Notes: generated by a model not told the origin, from the letters alone. DNA of 64,000 bases from Bacteroidota bacterium (GCA_947452555.1 CANGDH010000004.1:206559-270558); one strand, 5' to 3'; shown: positions 16,822 to 26,751, numbered from the stretch's first letter. Program-made: numbers and translations.

Positions 16822-18051
16822 TTATGTGTGGTGAATAACACTTTCTTTAAGGAAAGGATGGTATTTCGCAATCAAAGGCTTACTAGCCAAAGCACGTGCA
16901 ACCATCAAAATCATAACACCAACAAAGAAAGACAACACACCAAAATCCAACCAACCTAAACTAACGTGCTCCTTCATTAAGCTACCCATTACCATTTGGT
17001 AAAAATCGATCCAGTGACCAAACATAATTAACACTGCCATGAAAGCTACTAAAGTGAAATTACGTTTAGCAGAACGCTTCATTAAAATAATCAATGGAGC
17101 AAGGAAGTTGATAATTAAGTTCAAGAAGAAAATTGGTTTGTACGGACCTTGAACACGATGCTTAAAGTAAACTACTTCCTCAGGAATATTAGCGTACCAA
17201 ATAAGCATGTATTGAGAGAACCATAAATACGTCCAGAATATAGAGAAGGCAAACATGAATTTAGCGACATCATGTAAATGCTCGCTATTAGATAATTCCA
17301 TGTACCCTTTGTTTTTCATGTAGATCAACCAAACTGCTATTAAAGACATACCCGCAACAAAAGAACTAGCGAAAGTATACCAGCTATACATAGTTGAATA
17401 CCAATGAGCGTCAATACTCATTAACCATAACCAAGGAATAGTAGAAGCAACCGTTAAACCAAACCAAACTAAGAAAAAGCCAGAACGAACCATGCTCTTA
17501 ATGTTGAAAGCTTTTGCCGTTTCCGCATCCATTGGAGCAACGTCTGCTTCATTACTTAATTGGCGCATTCTGTATCCAAAATAAGACCATAATACAATAG
17601 CTAATGTAGTCCAGATAATAAAGAAAGTAGGGTTTAAGAAACCAGCCTTACCTTTTAAGATAGGGTCTTTAGCAACTGCTTCTGCGTCTAACCAATGGTA
17701 GATATGATGTTTATCGCTAACGACAACATAAATTAATACTGCAAAAGTAATTGCACCAAATACAGGCACTAAAGTAGAAATAGCTTCTGCGATTCTTCTA
17801 AAAGATTGCATCCATGCAGCCTGCGCCATCGTGCTAAAGCACAAAAAGAACATTGCAGCATTACAAATCAATGTCCAGAAGATGGTGTTGTACATTAAAG
17901 TACCCCAAAAGTGTACTTGCTCATGCTCGTCTGTGCTAAAGCCTTTGGTAAACATACCGTATAACAGGGCAACTGCTCCAACGCCAATTAAAGCGTAAGA
18001 CCATGTTTTAAGTTTACCAGGAATTTCGAATTGCTCTTTAATAGATGCCAT
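16822..18051 (-). CDS. actF: alternative complex III subunit ActF
   Basis: From the ATG at 18051 (a GTG immediately precedes it) this is a 409-residue polytopic membrane protein with about ten helices. Size, position after the monoheme lipoprotein ActE and before coxII, and segments such as FSIFWTYLWFSQYMLIWYANIPEE match ActF, the NrfD-related quinol-site subunit paralogous to ActC. The complex oxidises menaquinol and passes electrons to the oxidase. Its start directly abuts the actE stop. Confidence 0.92.
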   Translation of the reverse strand: MASIKEQFEIPGKLKTWSYALIGVGAVALLYGMFTKGFSTDEHEQVHFWGTLMYNTIFWTLICNAAMFFLCFSTMAQAAWMQSFRRIAEAISTLVPVFGAITFAVLIYVVVSDKHHIYHWLDAEAVAKDPILKGKAGFLNPTFFIIWTTLAIVLWSYFGYRMRQLSNEADVAPMDAETAKAFNIKSMVRSGFFLVWFGLTVASTIPWLWLMSIDAHWYSTMYSWYTFASSFVAGMSLIAVWLIYMKNKGYMELSNSEHLHDVAKFMFAFSIFWTYLWFSQYMLIWYANIPEEVVYFKHRVQGPYKPIFFLNLIINFLAPLIILMKRSAKRNFTLVAFMAVLIMFGHWIDFYQMVMGSLMKEHVSLGWLDFGVLSFFVGVMILMVARALASKPLIAKYHPFLKESVIHHT

Positions 18052-18054
18052 CAC

Positions 18055-18642
18055 TTATTTCTTTTGTTTGTCTTTAATATATTTAATCACCATCCAACGT
18101 TGACGCTTGTTTAATTGAGAAGCATAAGAACCCATTAAGTTCTTACCGTATGTTACAGAATAAAACATTTGACCAGCAGGCATGCTCTCATACTTAATAT
18201 CACCTACTAAAGTAGCAGGCTTAGCAGCGTAAGGACCATTACCGTCTTTGTACAAAGGACCGTTACCATTTAATTTAGCACCATGACAAATACCACAGTT
18301 AATTAAATATAAACGTTCAGCTTCTTTTGCATCTCTTTCAGATAAAGAATCAATAGGATTCATTACAGATCTAGAAGCATAGTAATTAGTTGTATCACCA
18401 GCAGCATCTTTAGCATAAGGGAAAGGCATTTCCTGACCACGAGCTATTGTGCCAGCCACTGGACGGTTGTCATAGTTAATTCCTTTTGCAGCAAGATTGC
18501 TATGGTCTGCGTAAGTTTCGTAAGCACGACTATAGGCCATGTCTGGCATATAGATAGAGCCTGGAGTACGCTTAACATCAGAGCAGCTTACTAAGGCAAC
18601 CACCGCAACTAAAAAACTTATTATTAAATATTTTTTCATCAT
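18055..18642 (-). CDS. actE: alternative complex III monoheme cytochrome c lipoprotein ActE
   Basis: The 195-residue protein has a lipoprotein signal ending ALVSC (C20) and one heme c site CGICH at 116-120, with a probable methionine ligand in SMPAGQMFY. It should be anchored on the periplasmic face and act as the exit heme of the Act complex. It lies between actD (49 bases upstream) and actF (no gap). Confidence 0.93.
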   Translation of the reverse strand: MMKKYLIISFLVAVVALVSCSDVKRTPGSIYMPDMAYSRAYETYADHSNLAAKGINYDNRPVAGTIARGQEMPFPYAKDAAGDTTNYYASRSVMNPIDSLSERDAKEAERLYLINCGICHGAKLNGNGPLYKDGNGPYAAKPATLVGDIKYESMPAGQMFYSVTYGKNLMGSYASQLNKRQRWMVIKYIKDKQKK

Positions 18643-18691
18643 GTATATCTTAATCAGGTTAATTTTTTCTATTGATCAAATCTGAACTTGC

Positions 18692-19279
18692 TTACGCTAA
18701 TTGTTTATTGTTATATAAATCTTCGTTATCATTATCGTAAGTGCCAAACCACCATCCTTCTTCAGCAACTTGAACGTCAGTTTCTAAAGCACCTTTAGCA
18801 CTTAATAAAGCTTTTAAGTCGTCCGTATTTGTTTTATCAGTACACTCAATCACCATCACAAATAAATCGTCGGTTGCTCTATTATGGAAACGGTGTTTTT
18901 TAACACCAGGTGCTAATTGACATAAGTAACAGAAAGTAAGTACCATACCAACAGCAGCAAACAAAACTGTTAACTCAAATATGATAGGTATCCAAGCTGG
19001 TAAAGCAAAGTGAGGTTTACCACCAATATTTAAAGGCCAGTCTTTTGTGAAGATCCAGCTAATAGCGCTGATAGCGGTAGTAGTCCCTGTGATACCATAA
19101 ATAAAACCAGCAGTGTGCAAACTAGTTTCGCGCATACCTAATGCGTGGTCAAGACCATGCACGGCAAACGGAGTGTACACATCTTTAATTTTATAACCAG
19201 CAGCGCGTACTTGCTTAACTGCAGGAAACAAAACGGCTTCATCATCAAAACAGCCAACTACGAATTTCTTTTGTGCCAT
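18692..19279 (-). CDS. actD: alternative complex III subunit ActD (DUF3341)
   Basis: The 195-residue protein starts with a soluble ferredoxin-like region (VVGCFDDEAVLFPAVKQVRAAGYKIKDVYTPFAVHGLD), then two helices at about 58-78 and 95-115, then a soluble C-terminal part. This is the DUF3341 arrangement of ActD. It carries no cofactor. It lies 11 bases after actC. Confidence 0.92.
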   Translation of the reverse strand: MAQKKFVVGCFDDEAVLFPAVKQVRAAGYKIKDVYTPFAVHGLDHALGMRETSLHTAGFIYGITGTTTAISAISWIFTKDWPLNIGGKPHFALPAWIPIIFELTVLFAAVGMVLTFCYLCQLAPGVKKHRFHNRATDDLFVMVIECTDKTNTDDLKALLSAKGALETDVQVAEEGWWFGTYDNDNEDLYNNKQLA

Positions 19280-19290
19280 AATAATTTATT

Positions 19291-20736
19291 TTAGTGCGCG
19301 TGCGCTTGATCGTGAACAAATGATTCAAGTTCTTGCGTTTCAATTTTCTCCATTCCTGGTTTGAAAGATTCACCACTTCTCTTAAGTACGTATTTAATTT
19401 CTGCCACAGCAATCACTGGGAAGTATTTAGCAAATAAGAAGAAGCAAGTAAAGAACAATCCGAAAGTACCTACGTAGAAACCAATTTCCCAAATAGTAGG
19501 GCTATAGTAAACAGACCAGCTAGACGGTAAGTAGTCACGATACAATGAAGTAACGATGATTACGAAACGCTCAAACCACATACCAATGTTTACAATGATA
19601 CTCATGAAGAAAGTAACGAAAACATTTCTTCTCATTTTTCTAGACCAGAAAATTTGAGGAGACAATACGTTACATGCCATCATACCCCAATAGCTCCAAC
19701 CGTATGGGCTAAATAAATAAGCACGGCTATACCAGAAAGTATATCCCTCGTATTTATTTTGAGAATACCAACCCATAAATAATTCTGTTAAGTAAGCGAT
19801 ACCAACAATAGAACCTGTTAATACAATTACTTTATTCATTAAGTCAATGTGACCAATAGTGATATAGTCTTCTAATCCGAATACTTTTCTAACAATGATC
19901 AACAAACTTTGTACCATAGCGAAACCAGAGAAGATCGCACCAGCTACGAAGTAAGGAGGGAAGATAGTAGTATGCCATCCAGGAATTACTGAAGTAGCAA
20001 AGTCAAAAGATACAATAGTGTGTACAGAAAGTACCAATGGAGTAGACAAACCAGCTAATACTAAAGACAAACTCTCGTGACGTTGCCAGTGTTTAGTAGA
20101 ACCTGTCCAACCAAAAGAAGCGATACCGTATAATTTCTTTCTCAATTTTGTAAATGCTCTATCACGAACGGTAGCAAAATCTGGAATTAAACCAGAGTAC
20201 CAGAATAATAATGAAACGGTGAAATAAGTAGAGATGGCAAAAACGTCCCATAACAATGGAGAGTTAAAGTTCACCCATAATGGACCGCGAGAGTTAGGAT
20301 AAGGCATTACAAAGAAAGCCATCCAAACACGACCCATGTGGAAGATAGGAAACTGACCAGCACACATAACGGCAAAAATAGTCATGGCTTCTGCAGCACG
20401 GTTAACTCCTGTTCTCCAACCTTGACGGAACAATAATAATACAGCAGAAATCAAAGTACCCGCGTGACCAATACCCACCCACCAAACGAAGTTGGTAATA
20501 TCCCAACCCCATCCAATAGTTTTGTTCAAGTTCCACTGACCAATACCATAAGTCACCTCACGATAAACGCTATAAGCACCAAACATAAGTAAGGTAACAG
20601 CGATGAAAAAACCAATATACCATAAACGAGATGGCTTGGCTTCGATAGGTCGCACAATGTCTTCAGTTACTTGAGCATAGGTTTTGTTACCGTATACTAA
20701 GGGTTCGCGCAGTTGTGATTCGTACTTTAAATGCAT
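19291..20736 (-). CDS. actC: alternative complex III NrfD-like quinol-oxidising subunit ActC
   Basis: The 481-residue polytopic protein has about ten helices in the NrfD/PsrC fold, with WGWDITNFVWWVGIGHAGTLISAVLLLFRQ near 80-108 and MWFERFVIIVTSLYRDYLPSSW near 390-410, which are hallmark ActC segments. It holds a quinol site facing the Fe-S cluster arm of ActB. The gene follows actB by 78 bases and precedes actD by 11. Confidence 0.94.
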   Translation of the reverse strand: MHLKYESQLREPLVYGNKTYAQVTEDIVRPIEAKPSRLWYIGFFIAVTLLMFGAYSVYREVTYGIGQWNLNKTIGWGWDITNFVWWVGIGHAGTLISAVLLLFRQGWRTGVNRAAEAMTIFAVMCAGQFPIFHMGRVWMAFFVMPYPNSRGPLWVNFNSPLLWDVFAISTYFTVSLLFWYSGLIPDFATVRDRAFTKLRKKLYGIASFGWTGSTKHWQRHESLSLVLAGLSTPLVLSVHTIVSFDFATSVIPGWHTTIFPPYFVAGAIFSGFAMVQSLLIIVRKVFGLEDYITIGHIDLMNKVIVLTGSIVGIAYLTELFMGWYSQNKYEGYTFWYSRAYLFSPYGWSYWGMMACNVLSPQIFWSRKMRRNVFVTFFMSIIVNIGMWFERFVIIVTSLYRDYLPSSWSVYYSPTIWEIGFYVGTFGLFFTCFFLFAKYFPVIAVAEIKYVLKRSGESFKPGMEKIETQELESFVHDQAHAH

Positions 20737-20814
20737 CTTATTCTATTTCAATTTTTTTATAACTATCAACCTTTTTATAAAACTCTCTTTTTAATTTTCC
20801 CTGTTCAATTCAAA

Positions 20815-23800
20815 TTAAGCTTTGTGTTCTGCTTCTGCTTTTTCAGCATGCTCCTCCGCGTTTCTCACTTTTGCTAAGTAAGTAACGTTAGGTAATACGT
20901 GTAATTGCTCTAACACATAGAATGAACGGTTAGGGTTTTCAACACGTACTTTAGTGATGGCACTGTGTTTGTCATTAGCGTTACCAAAGTTGATAGCGTT
21001 AGTAGGGCAAGCTTGTTGACAAGCCACTTTAATGTCACTGTCAACCATTGGACGAGAATCTTTTTTCGCGTCTAATTTAGCAGCTTGTAAACGTTGCACA
21101 CAGAAAGAACATTTTTCAATCACACCACGAGAACGCACCGTAACGTCAGGGTTTAACACCATTCTAGTTAAGTCGTCATTCATGTTCAATACAACATCGT
21201 TCACGATTCCTTCTTGGTTATCAGGGAAGCTATCTGCACCGTTGTAATCAGCCCAGTTAAAACGACGCACTTTGAAAGGACAGTTGTTCGCGCAATAACG
21301 AGTACCAATACATCTGTTATAAGTCATCTGGTTTAAACCTTCAGAGCTATGGTTAGTAGCAGCAACAGGACAAACGTTTTCACAAGGAGCGTTGTCGCAA
21401 TGTTGACACATTAAAGGTTGGAAAACCACATTTGGATTTTCTAAATCACCACTATAATATTTGTCGATACGTAACCAATGCATTTCATGGCCGCGTAAAA
21501 CTTCTGGTTTACCAACAATTGAAACGTTGTTTTCTGCATTACATGCAACCACGCAAGCACCACAACCGTTACAACTATTTAAGTCAACGCTCATACCCCA
21601 TTTGATACCTGGTCTGTCGTAAACAGGATAAATGGTAGCGTCTTTAGCAAAATTAACAACTACTTCTTCGTCACTCATTTTTTCGCCACCCATGATTTGA
21701 CCACGGTATTCATTCGCGCGCTCTTCAATAATTTCTTTAGGACTATGCTTGTATTCTGCTAAAGTCAACTCTTTCATAATTTCAGTACGATTACCTTGAG
21801 TGGTATCGTAACGGAAATGTGTTTGCGTTAAAGCAACAGGATATGTTTCGCCAGTTACTTCTAATTTAATGTCAGCATTATCTAAAACAACAGTTTGACC
21901 GTTGAAGCTAGATAAAGGGAAAGCATTTTTACCTGTACCTACAACTGCTTTACCAATTGCTTCTGTACGGCCGTAACCCAATGCAATACCGATAGTGTTA
22001 GGATGCGTTCCAGGAATAATCAAAACAGGTAATTCAATAACAGTTTTACCAGAAGTTAATCTAACTACTTTTTTAGGAGGTTGAACTTCGTAAGCATCTG
22101 CTTGACCAGGATTATTTAAATCAATATTCAATAAAGTTTTCGCCATTGCTGGAGAAACAATAATATAGTTATCCCAAGTAGCACGTGTAACAGGATCTGG
22201 TAATTCTTGTAACCAAGGGTTACTTGCACCTTGACCTGAACCAATACCTACTTTTTGGTAAAGTGCTAATTCAATATTAGTGGAAGGTTTCTTCGCAGAC
22301 ACTGCAGCGATTGCGTTTGCAACAGCAGCACCGTTTGCACTCGCACCAGCAACATTAGATAAAGAAGGATTCACCACACCGTCTTGAATTGCTTTATTCC
22401 AACCAGCTTCACCACCTAATTTAGCAGACCAAAAGCTTTTCAAGAAAGCAAGATAGTCAGCAGATGCACCAGACCATTTTAATAAGGAGTCTTGGAAAGC
22501 ACGTGTTTTAAATAAAGGAGAGATAGTAGGTTGAATGAAAGAGATATGACCAGTGATTGGTTCTGCGTCACCCCAGCTTTCTAAGAAGTGGTGATCAGGA
22601 ATTACAAATTTACAAACAGCAGTAGTCTCGTCTAATTTACCGCTAAATGAAATTGTAGTTTTAACTTTTGCTAATCCAGCTTTTAATTTGTCAGCAGCAG
22701 GCCATGTGTAAACAGGGTTAGCGCCGTGGAATAAAACTGCGTTTACTTTACCAGTGTTCATGTCGTCCACTAAAGCAGCAAATTCGCTATCAATACCTTG
22801 ACGGTAATTAGCAGCAACACCAAAATTAATAGTAGTACCGTTAGCACCCACTGCGTCATTAATAGCGTTCACTAAAATTTGAACATTCACGTCGTTGGTA
22901 CCAGCAACTACTAAAGCAGCGCCTTGATTTGCAATCAACGCATGTGCAGCAGCACTAATACCCGCTTTTAATTTAGCATCAACACCTGTAATTTCTTTTC
23001 CTTTAACTGCATTTAAAATACCTAATGCAATTGCGCCTATTTCAGAAGGGCGACATAAATATTTTTCGTCTGCATTAGAACCAGTCATACTAGCCACTGT
23101 TTCAAAGTGGATATGCTTGCTCATTGCAGGATTTTTCTCATCGATTTTTTTACCAGCAGCGTATTGTCTAGCAAATTCAACAGGACTTAACCAAGTACCT
23201 AAGAAGTCAGCGCTTAAAGAAACAATCGCTTTTGCTTTTTCAAAATGGTAAGAAGGTAAAGCGCGTTTGCCATAAGTAGCTTCGTTTGCTAAAATCATAC
23301 CGCTATAAGAAACAGCGTCGTAAGTCACCTGTCTACTACCAGGGTATTTTGCTAAGAACTGAGCAATAACCGCTTTAGTAGAAGGAGAAGTAATAGTGCT
23401 AGTAACAATCACTGCGTTGCTATTTAATTCACCACCAATAGCGGCGTCGATAGCTTCAAATGTAGCTTCTTTACCAGCGATGGTAGGGAAACGTAAACGA
23501 GCAGTATCATATAAGTCTAACACAGAAGCTTGTACTCTAGCAGAGGTACCGCCACCAGTGATAGGACTCAAATCATTACCTTCTAATTTAATAGGACGAC
23601 CATCACGAACTTTAGCAATTACACTTACTACATCACCGTCTTGAACGTAAGTAGTAGCATAATAATTAGCGTTACCTGGAACGATGTCCTCAGGACGGTT
23701 AGCGAAAGGAATTGCCTTTTTGATAGGCATTTCACAGCTAGCCGCTACAGCCGCAGCTGCAGTACTAAAACCTAAAAATTTTAAGAAGTCACGACGAGGT

Positions 23801-23934
23801 GCTTTCGCATTTAACAAACCACTATGGTCTTCCACCATAGGTAGGTCTTCTTTAAACTCATTCTCAACCTCTTTATTATAGGCTTCAGATTTGTTTAATT
23901 CGCCAAAACTTTGCCAGTTCTTTTTTTGCTCCAT
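20815..23934 (-). CDS. actB: alternative complex III molybdopterin-like/Fe-S subunit ActB
   Basis: The 1039-residue protein fuses a molybdopterin-oxidoreductase-like domain (about 75-740, no cofactor ligands expected in this family) to a four-cluster ferredoxin domain (about 780-985). Cysteine clusters are visible in CNGCGACVVAC, CQHCDNAPCENVC, CIGTRYCANNC and CSFCVQ...CQQAC. The N-terminus has a Tat-like twin arginine (R47-R48 in RRDFLK) followed by a hydrophobic stretch and a cysteine at C67 (VAASC), consistent with Tat export and lipid anchoring. It is the largest Act subunit and lies 51 bases after actA. Confidence 0.95.
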   Translation of the reverse strand: MEQKKNWQSFGELNKSEAYNKEVENEFKEDLPMVEDHSGLLNAKAPRRDFLKFLGFSTAAAAVAASCEMPIKKAIPFANRPEDIVPGNANYYATTYVQDGDVVSVIAKVRDGRPIKLEGNDLSPITGGGTSARVQASVLDLYDTARLRFPTIAGKEATFEAIDAAIGGELNSNAVIVTSTITSPSTKAVIAQFLAKYPGSRQVTYDAVSYSGMILANEATYGKRALPSYHFEKAKAIVSLSADFLGTWLSPVEFARQYAAGKKIDEKNPAMSKHIHFETVASMTGSNADEKYLCRPSEIGAIALGILNAVKGKEITGVDAKLKAGISAAAHALIANQGAALVVAGTNDVNVQILVNAINDAVGANGTTINFGVAANYRQGIDSEFAALVDDMNTGKVNAVLFHGANPVYTWPAADKLKAGLAKVKTTISFSGKLDETTAVCKFVIPDHHFLESWGDAEPITGHISFIQPTISPLFKTRAFQDSLLKWSGASADYLAFLKSFWSAKLGGEAGWNKAIQDGVVNPSLSNVAGASANGAAVANAIAAVSAKKPSTNIELALYQKVGIGSGQGASNPWLQELPDPVTRATWDNYIIVSPAMAKTLLNIDLNNPGQADAYEVQPPKKVVRLTSGKTVIELPVLIIPGTHPNTIGIALGYGRTEAIGKAVVGTGKNAFPLSSFNGQTVVLDNADIKLEVTGETYPVALTQTHFRYDTTQGNRTEIMKELTLAEYKHSPKEIIEERANEYRGQIMGGEKMSDEEVVVNFAKDATIYPVYDRPGIKWGMSVDLNSCNGCGACVVACNAENNVSIVGKPEVLRGHEMHWLRIDKYYSGDLENPNVVFQPLMCQHCDNAPCENVCPVAATNHSSEGLNQMTYNRCIGTRYCANNCPFKVRRFNWADYNGADSFPDNQEGIVNDVVLNMNDDLTRMVLNPDVTVRSRGVIEKCSFCVQRLQAAKLDAKKDSRPMVDSDIKVACQQACPTNAINFGNANDKHSAITKVRVENPNRSFYVLEQLHVLPNVTYLAKVRNAEEHAEKAEAEHKA

Positions 23935-23985
23935 AATAATGTATATAAAATATTACGCGTCTTATTAATTCTTCTTTGTTATTTG

Positions 23986-25242
23986 TTAGTAGTGACATTT
24001 TTGACACTCAGTACCACCAATTTTTTCAACAGTGATTCCTTTAGTGCTATCAATTTTTCCAGACTTTAAGTCAGCATGGAATTTTTCATAAATGCTATAG
24101 AAACCATTGTCTTTAAATTGAACTTGAGTTTGTCTGTGACAGTTAATACACCAGCCCATGCTTAAGTCGGTAAATTGTTTAACCTCACCCATTTTTTGAA
24201 TCTCACCATGACATTGTTGACAAGCCACTTGACCCGCGTTAACGTGTTGAGCGTGGTTGAAATAAACGTGGTCAGGTAAGTTATGAATACGAACCCATTC
24301 GATAGGTTTAGCCTTACTTGCATCCCAAGCTTGACCTTCTGTGAATCCAGCGTATTTGTATAATTTTTTAATCTCAGCAGTACCGTCTACTACATCACCA
24401 TTTTCTCTTTTCAAAGCTTCCCCTTTATATTCGTTGATAGCTAAGTGACAGTTCATACAAACATTCACACTAGGTAAAGTTGCTTGCTTGCCTTGGTAAA
24501 CACCCGTGTGACAATACTGACAGTTAATTTGATTAATACCTGCGTGCACTTTATGAGAATAGTAAATAGGTTGTTCAGGTTGATAGTCTTTAGAGCGGCC
24601 TAGGTTCATGGCACCAACGGTAGTCATGTAACCACCTACTATAAATAATACGATTGCAATAAACGCGATGTATGCTTTGTTTCTGTAGAAAGGAACAGGC
24701 TCTGTTGAAGGGATACCAGACTTGTCGTCAGATAATTTTTTCAAGTTGCTATTCACTTGTAATAAAATGATAGAAACAACTGCTAATATTAAAGTTAATA
24801 AACCAAATACTAAAGTGCTATCAGATTCTTCAGCTGGAGCTGCTGCACCTGCTGTACCGCCAGCTGGAGCTGCGCCTGCTGCAGGAACAGATTTGATATA
24901 AACTAAAATTGCATCAATGTCTTTATCAGATAAAGAAGGAAACAAGTTCATTGCAGTCTTATTGTACTCAGTGTACAATTTGTTTGCATAAGCGTCACCA
25001 GTTTTTAAGAATGCAGCGTTGTTTTTAATCCACGCATACAGATTCTTTTTTTCTGGCCAACGATCTTCTACACCAGCAAGTGCAGGACCTGTTAACTTTT
25101 TATTAACTGCGTGACATGAGGCACAATTCTGAGAGAAAAGTGCTTTTCCGTCTTGCGCTAATAACTGATTCCCATTAGTAGAACTAAGGGTGATAAATAG
25201 GAAGATCGCAACGATCTTGGCTAGGCTTCTTAAAATTGTCAT
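23986..25242 (-). CDS. actA: alternative complex III multiheme cytochrome ActA with extra N-terminal cytochrome c
   Basis: From the ATG at 25242 (a GTG lies two codons upstream) the protein has 418 residues. A signal peptide (about 1-29) precedes a monoheme cytochrome c domain with CASCH at 40-44. A Pro/Ala/Gly-rich linker (about 125-140) and two helices (about 145-165 and 193-215) follow, then the classical pentaheme region with CQYCH, CMNCH, CQQCH, CINCH and CQKCH. That makes six CxxCH sites rather than five. It is the first gene of the act operon, with a candidate promoter just upstream. Confidence 0.94.
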   Translation of the reverse strand: MTILRSLAKIVAIFLFITLSSTNGNQLLAQDGKALFSQNCASCHAVNKKLTGPALAGVEDRWPEKKNLYAWIKNNAAFLKTGDAYANKLYTEYNKTAMNLFPSLSDKDIDAILVYIKSVPAAGAAPAGGTAGAAAPAEESDSTLVFGLLTLILAVVSIILLQVNSNLKKLSDDKSGIPSTEPVPFYRNKAYIAFIAIVLFIVGGYMTTVGAMNLGRSKDYQPEQPIYYSHKVHAGINQINCQYCHTGVYQGKQATLPSVNVCMNCHLAINEYKGEALKRENGDVVDGTAEIKKLYKYAGFTEGQAWDASKAKPIEWVRIHNLPDHVYFNHAQHVNAGQVACQQCHGEIQKMGEVKQFTDLSMGWCINCHRQTQVQFKDNGFYSIYEKFHADLKSGKIDSTKGITVEKIGGTECQKCHY

Positions 25243-25287
25243 ATACACAAACAGTGTCTAATGTGGAAAAATATCCTTGAACGGTGG

Positions 25288-25295
25288 CAAAATTA
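25288..25295 (-). promoter_or_regulatory. candidate -7 element of the act-cox operon
   Basis: On the leftward strand TAATTTTG fits TAnnTTTG. It lies about 45 bases upstream of the actA ATG, with an ATTG about 15 bases further upstream that could be part of a -33 box. This is a pattern match only. Confidence 0.4.
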
Positions 25296-25390
25296 CTTAA
25301 GAATGGTATTCAATGGTGTAAAAGAGGTGTTTTTTTTCACATTATTTTGATTAAAAAATGTTGAGGGTCAGTACAATGAGTAGGATTTAT

Positions 25391-25404
25391 ATGACATTTG
25401 TCAT
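25391..25404. promoter_or_regulatory. inverted repeat ATGACA-N2-TGTCAT between actA and the purN fusion
   Basis: Six-base perfect arms flank TT. The site lies in the divergent spacer, about 150 bases from the actA start and 85 from the purN-fusion start. It shares the ATGACA/TGTCAT words with the ric site at 623-638, but in the opposite arrangement, so the same protein need not bind both. Confidence 0.35.
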
Positions 25405-25488
25405 GAAAATGTAAACATGGATGGTGAACTGGGGAAAATCATGGTTGCAGGGTGTGAATGTGAAAAAAAGATGGATATTTGTTGAGCA

Positions 25489-26484
25489 ATGAACGGAATC
25501 AACAAATTACAAGCAAAATGGGGAGTGGGACCAGCAAAGTTCTGGCTCATTATATTGACGTTTGCCTTGGGGGGAAGCTTGAGTGGACGCTTATGTAGTT
25601 ATTTGCTAAAATTGGTGTTTTTGGAGAAAAACCTGGTATTTTGGCTCATTTATCCCCTATTTTTGACCATTTTATGGCCATTTTCGGTAATTTTCGTAAG
25701 TTTCTTTACAGGGCAGTTTTCGTTTTTTAAAGGGTATTTAGGGAGAGTTGGGGTGAAATTATTTGGAGTCGCAGCTGCTAAAGCCTCGGTGTCGGCACCA
25801 ATTCATGTGGCGGCGTCACCGATACATGTGGCCATATTTGCTTCAGGAGCGGGTTCTAATGCACGCAAGATTATAGAATATTTTGAAAAACAGGCGGTGA
25901 GTGAATTTGTTGCTACCTCATTGTCAGAAAAAGCGGGGTCAAGTAGAAATCCAATAAGGGCTGCTATTAAAATTTCTTTAATAGTATGCAACGTGCCTAA
26001 TGCTGGGGTTTTAGATATAGCGAAGGAGAAGGGAATCCCCACTTTACTTATAAATAAGGCAGAATTTGCAGCAACGGGATATGTAGAAAGTTTGAAAAAT
26101 GCGGATATCCATTTTATAGTATTGGCAGGATTCTTATGGAAAGTGCCAGAGGTATTAGTAAACGCATACCAAGCAGGAGCTAAAATAGATGTTGCAGGAA
26201 ATATTTCAAGAGGTATCATAAATATACATCCGGCGTTATTGCCTAATTATGGAGGCAAGGGAATGTATGGAAGTAGAGTACATGAAGCGGTGATTGCTGC
26301 GGGCGAAACAAAATCAGGAATCACCATACATTGGGTAGACGCACATTATGATGAGGGCGATATTATTTTTCAAGCCGAATGCGTAATAGCAGCTGGAGAT
26401 ACCCCAGAAATATTAGCACAAAAAATACATGCATTAGAACATGCACATTTCGCACCGACTATAGAGAAGATATTGTTGGGGTAG
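25489..26484 (+). CDS. purN: DUF6787-like membrane domain fused to phosphoribosylglycinamide formyltransferase
   Basis: Residues 1-95 form a membrane region (helices about 16-38 and 50-75) with KWGVGPAKFWLIILTFALGGSLSGR and LWPFSVIFVSFFTGQFSFFKGYL, the pattern of the Bacteroidota DUF6787 family. After an Ala/Ser linker, residues 110-331 are PurN: HVAIFASGAGSNARKI binds the folate/GAR site, IINIHPALLPNYGGKG holds the catalytic Asn-His, and SGITIHWVDAHYDEGDIIFQ the catalytic Asp. The enzyme transfers a formyl group to GAR in purine synthesis. PurN is normally a soluble 190-215-residue protein, so a membrane-tethered form is unusual. An insert near 140-165 (SLSEKAGSSRNPIRA) is also extra. Confidence 0.88.
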   Translation: MNGINKLQAKWGVGPAKFWLIILTFALGGSLSGRLCSYLLKLVFLEKNLVFWLIYPLFLTILWPFSVIFVSFFTGQFSFFKGYLGRVGVKLFGVAAAKASVSAPIHVAASPIHVAIFASGAGSNARKIIEYFEKQAVSEFVATSLSEKAGSSRNPIRAAIKISLIVCNVPNAGVLDIAKEKGIPTLLINKAEFAATGYVESLKNADIHFIVLAGFLWKVPEVLVNAYQAGAKIDVAGNISRGIINIHPALLPNYGGKGMYGSRVHEAVIAAGETKSGITIHWVDAHYDEGDIIFQAECVIAAGDTPEILAQKIHALEHAHFAPTIEKILLG

Positions 26485-26498
26485 AATGGAATTATTTT

Positions 26499-26741
26499 TC
26501 ATAAGTTAAGATTTCTTTTCTCGAGAAACTCCGACAATCTTCTTGATCTTATTATTTCAAAGAAAACTGAAACTATTAAAAATATTATTATCCCACTAAA
26601 GGTCTTATTTATTTTAGAGAAAATAAATAAGTAAATAATAATAGTAGCTAAAATATAAAGTGTTCTCAATAAATGTTTAACAAAACTTATTGAATACTTT
26701 TTCTTTAATAAAATTTTTGCAATGTAGGTGTCTAAAATCAT
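26499..26741 (-). CDS. small membrane protein downstream of broken Cys-rich lipoprotein
   Basis: The 80-residue ORF starts with an ATG 10 bases after the stop of the broken lipoprotein gene. It has two hydrophobic segments (about 26-42 and 47-63) and a basic, charged C-terminus (RSRRLSEFLEKR). No family is recognised. Its position copies that of the 64-residue membrane ORF at 4890-5084, though the sequences are not obviously alike. It could be a partner or immunity-like protein, which is speculation. Confidence 0.5.
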   Translation of the reverse strand: MILDTYIAKILLKKKYSISFVKHLLRTLYILATIIIYLFIFSKINKTFSGIIIFLIVSVFFEIIRSRRLSEFLEKRNLNL

Positions 26742-26751
26742 ATTTTAAAAT

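Noticed and set aside
25803..26219. Leftward 138-residue ORF opposite purN
   Set aside because: It lies entirely antisense to the conserved PurN domain and has no start context or recognisable motif.
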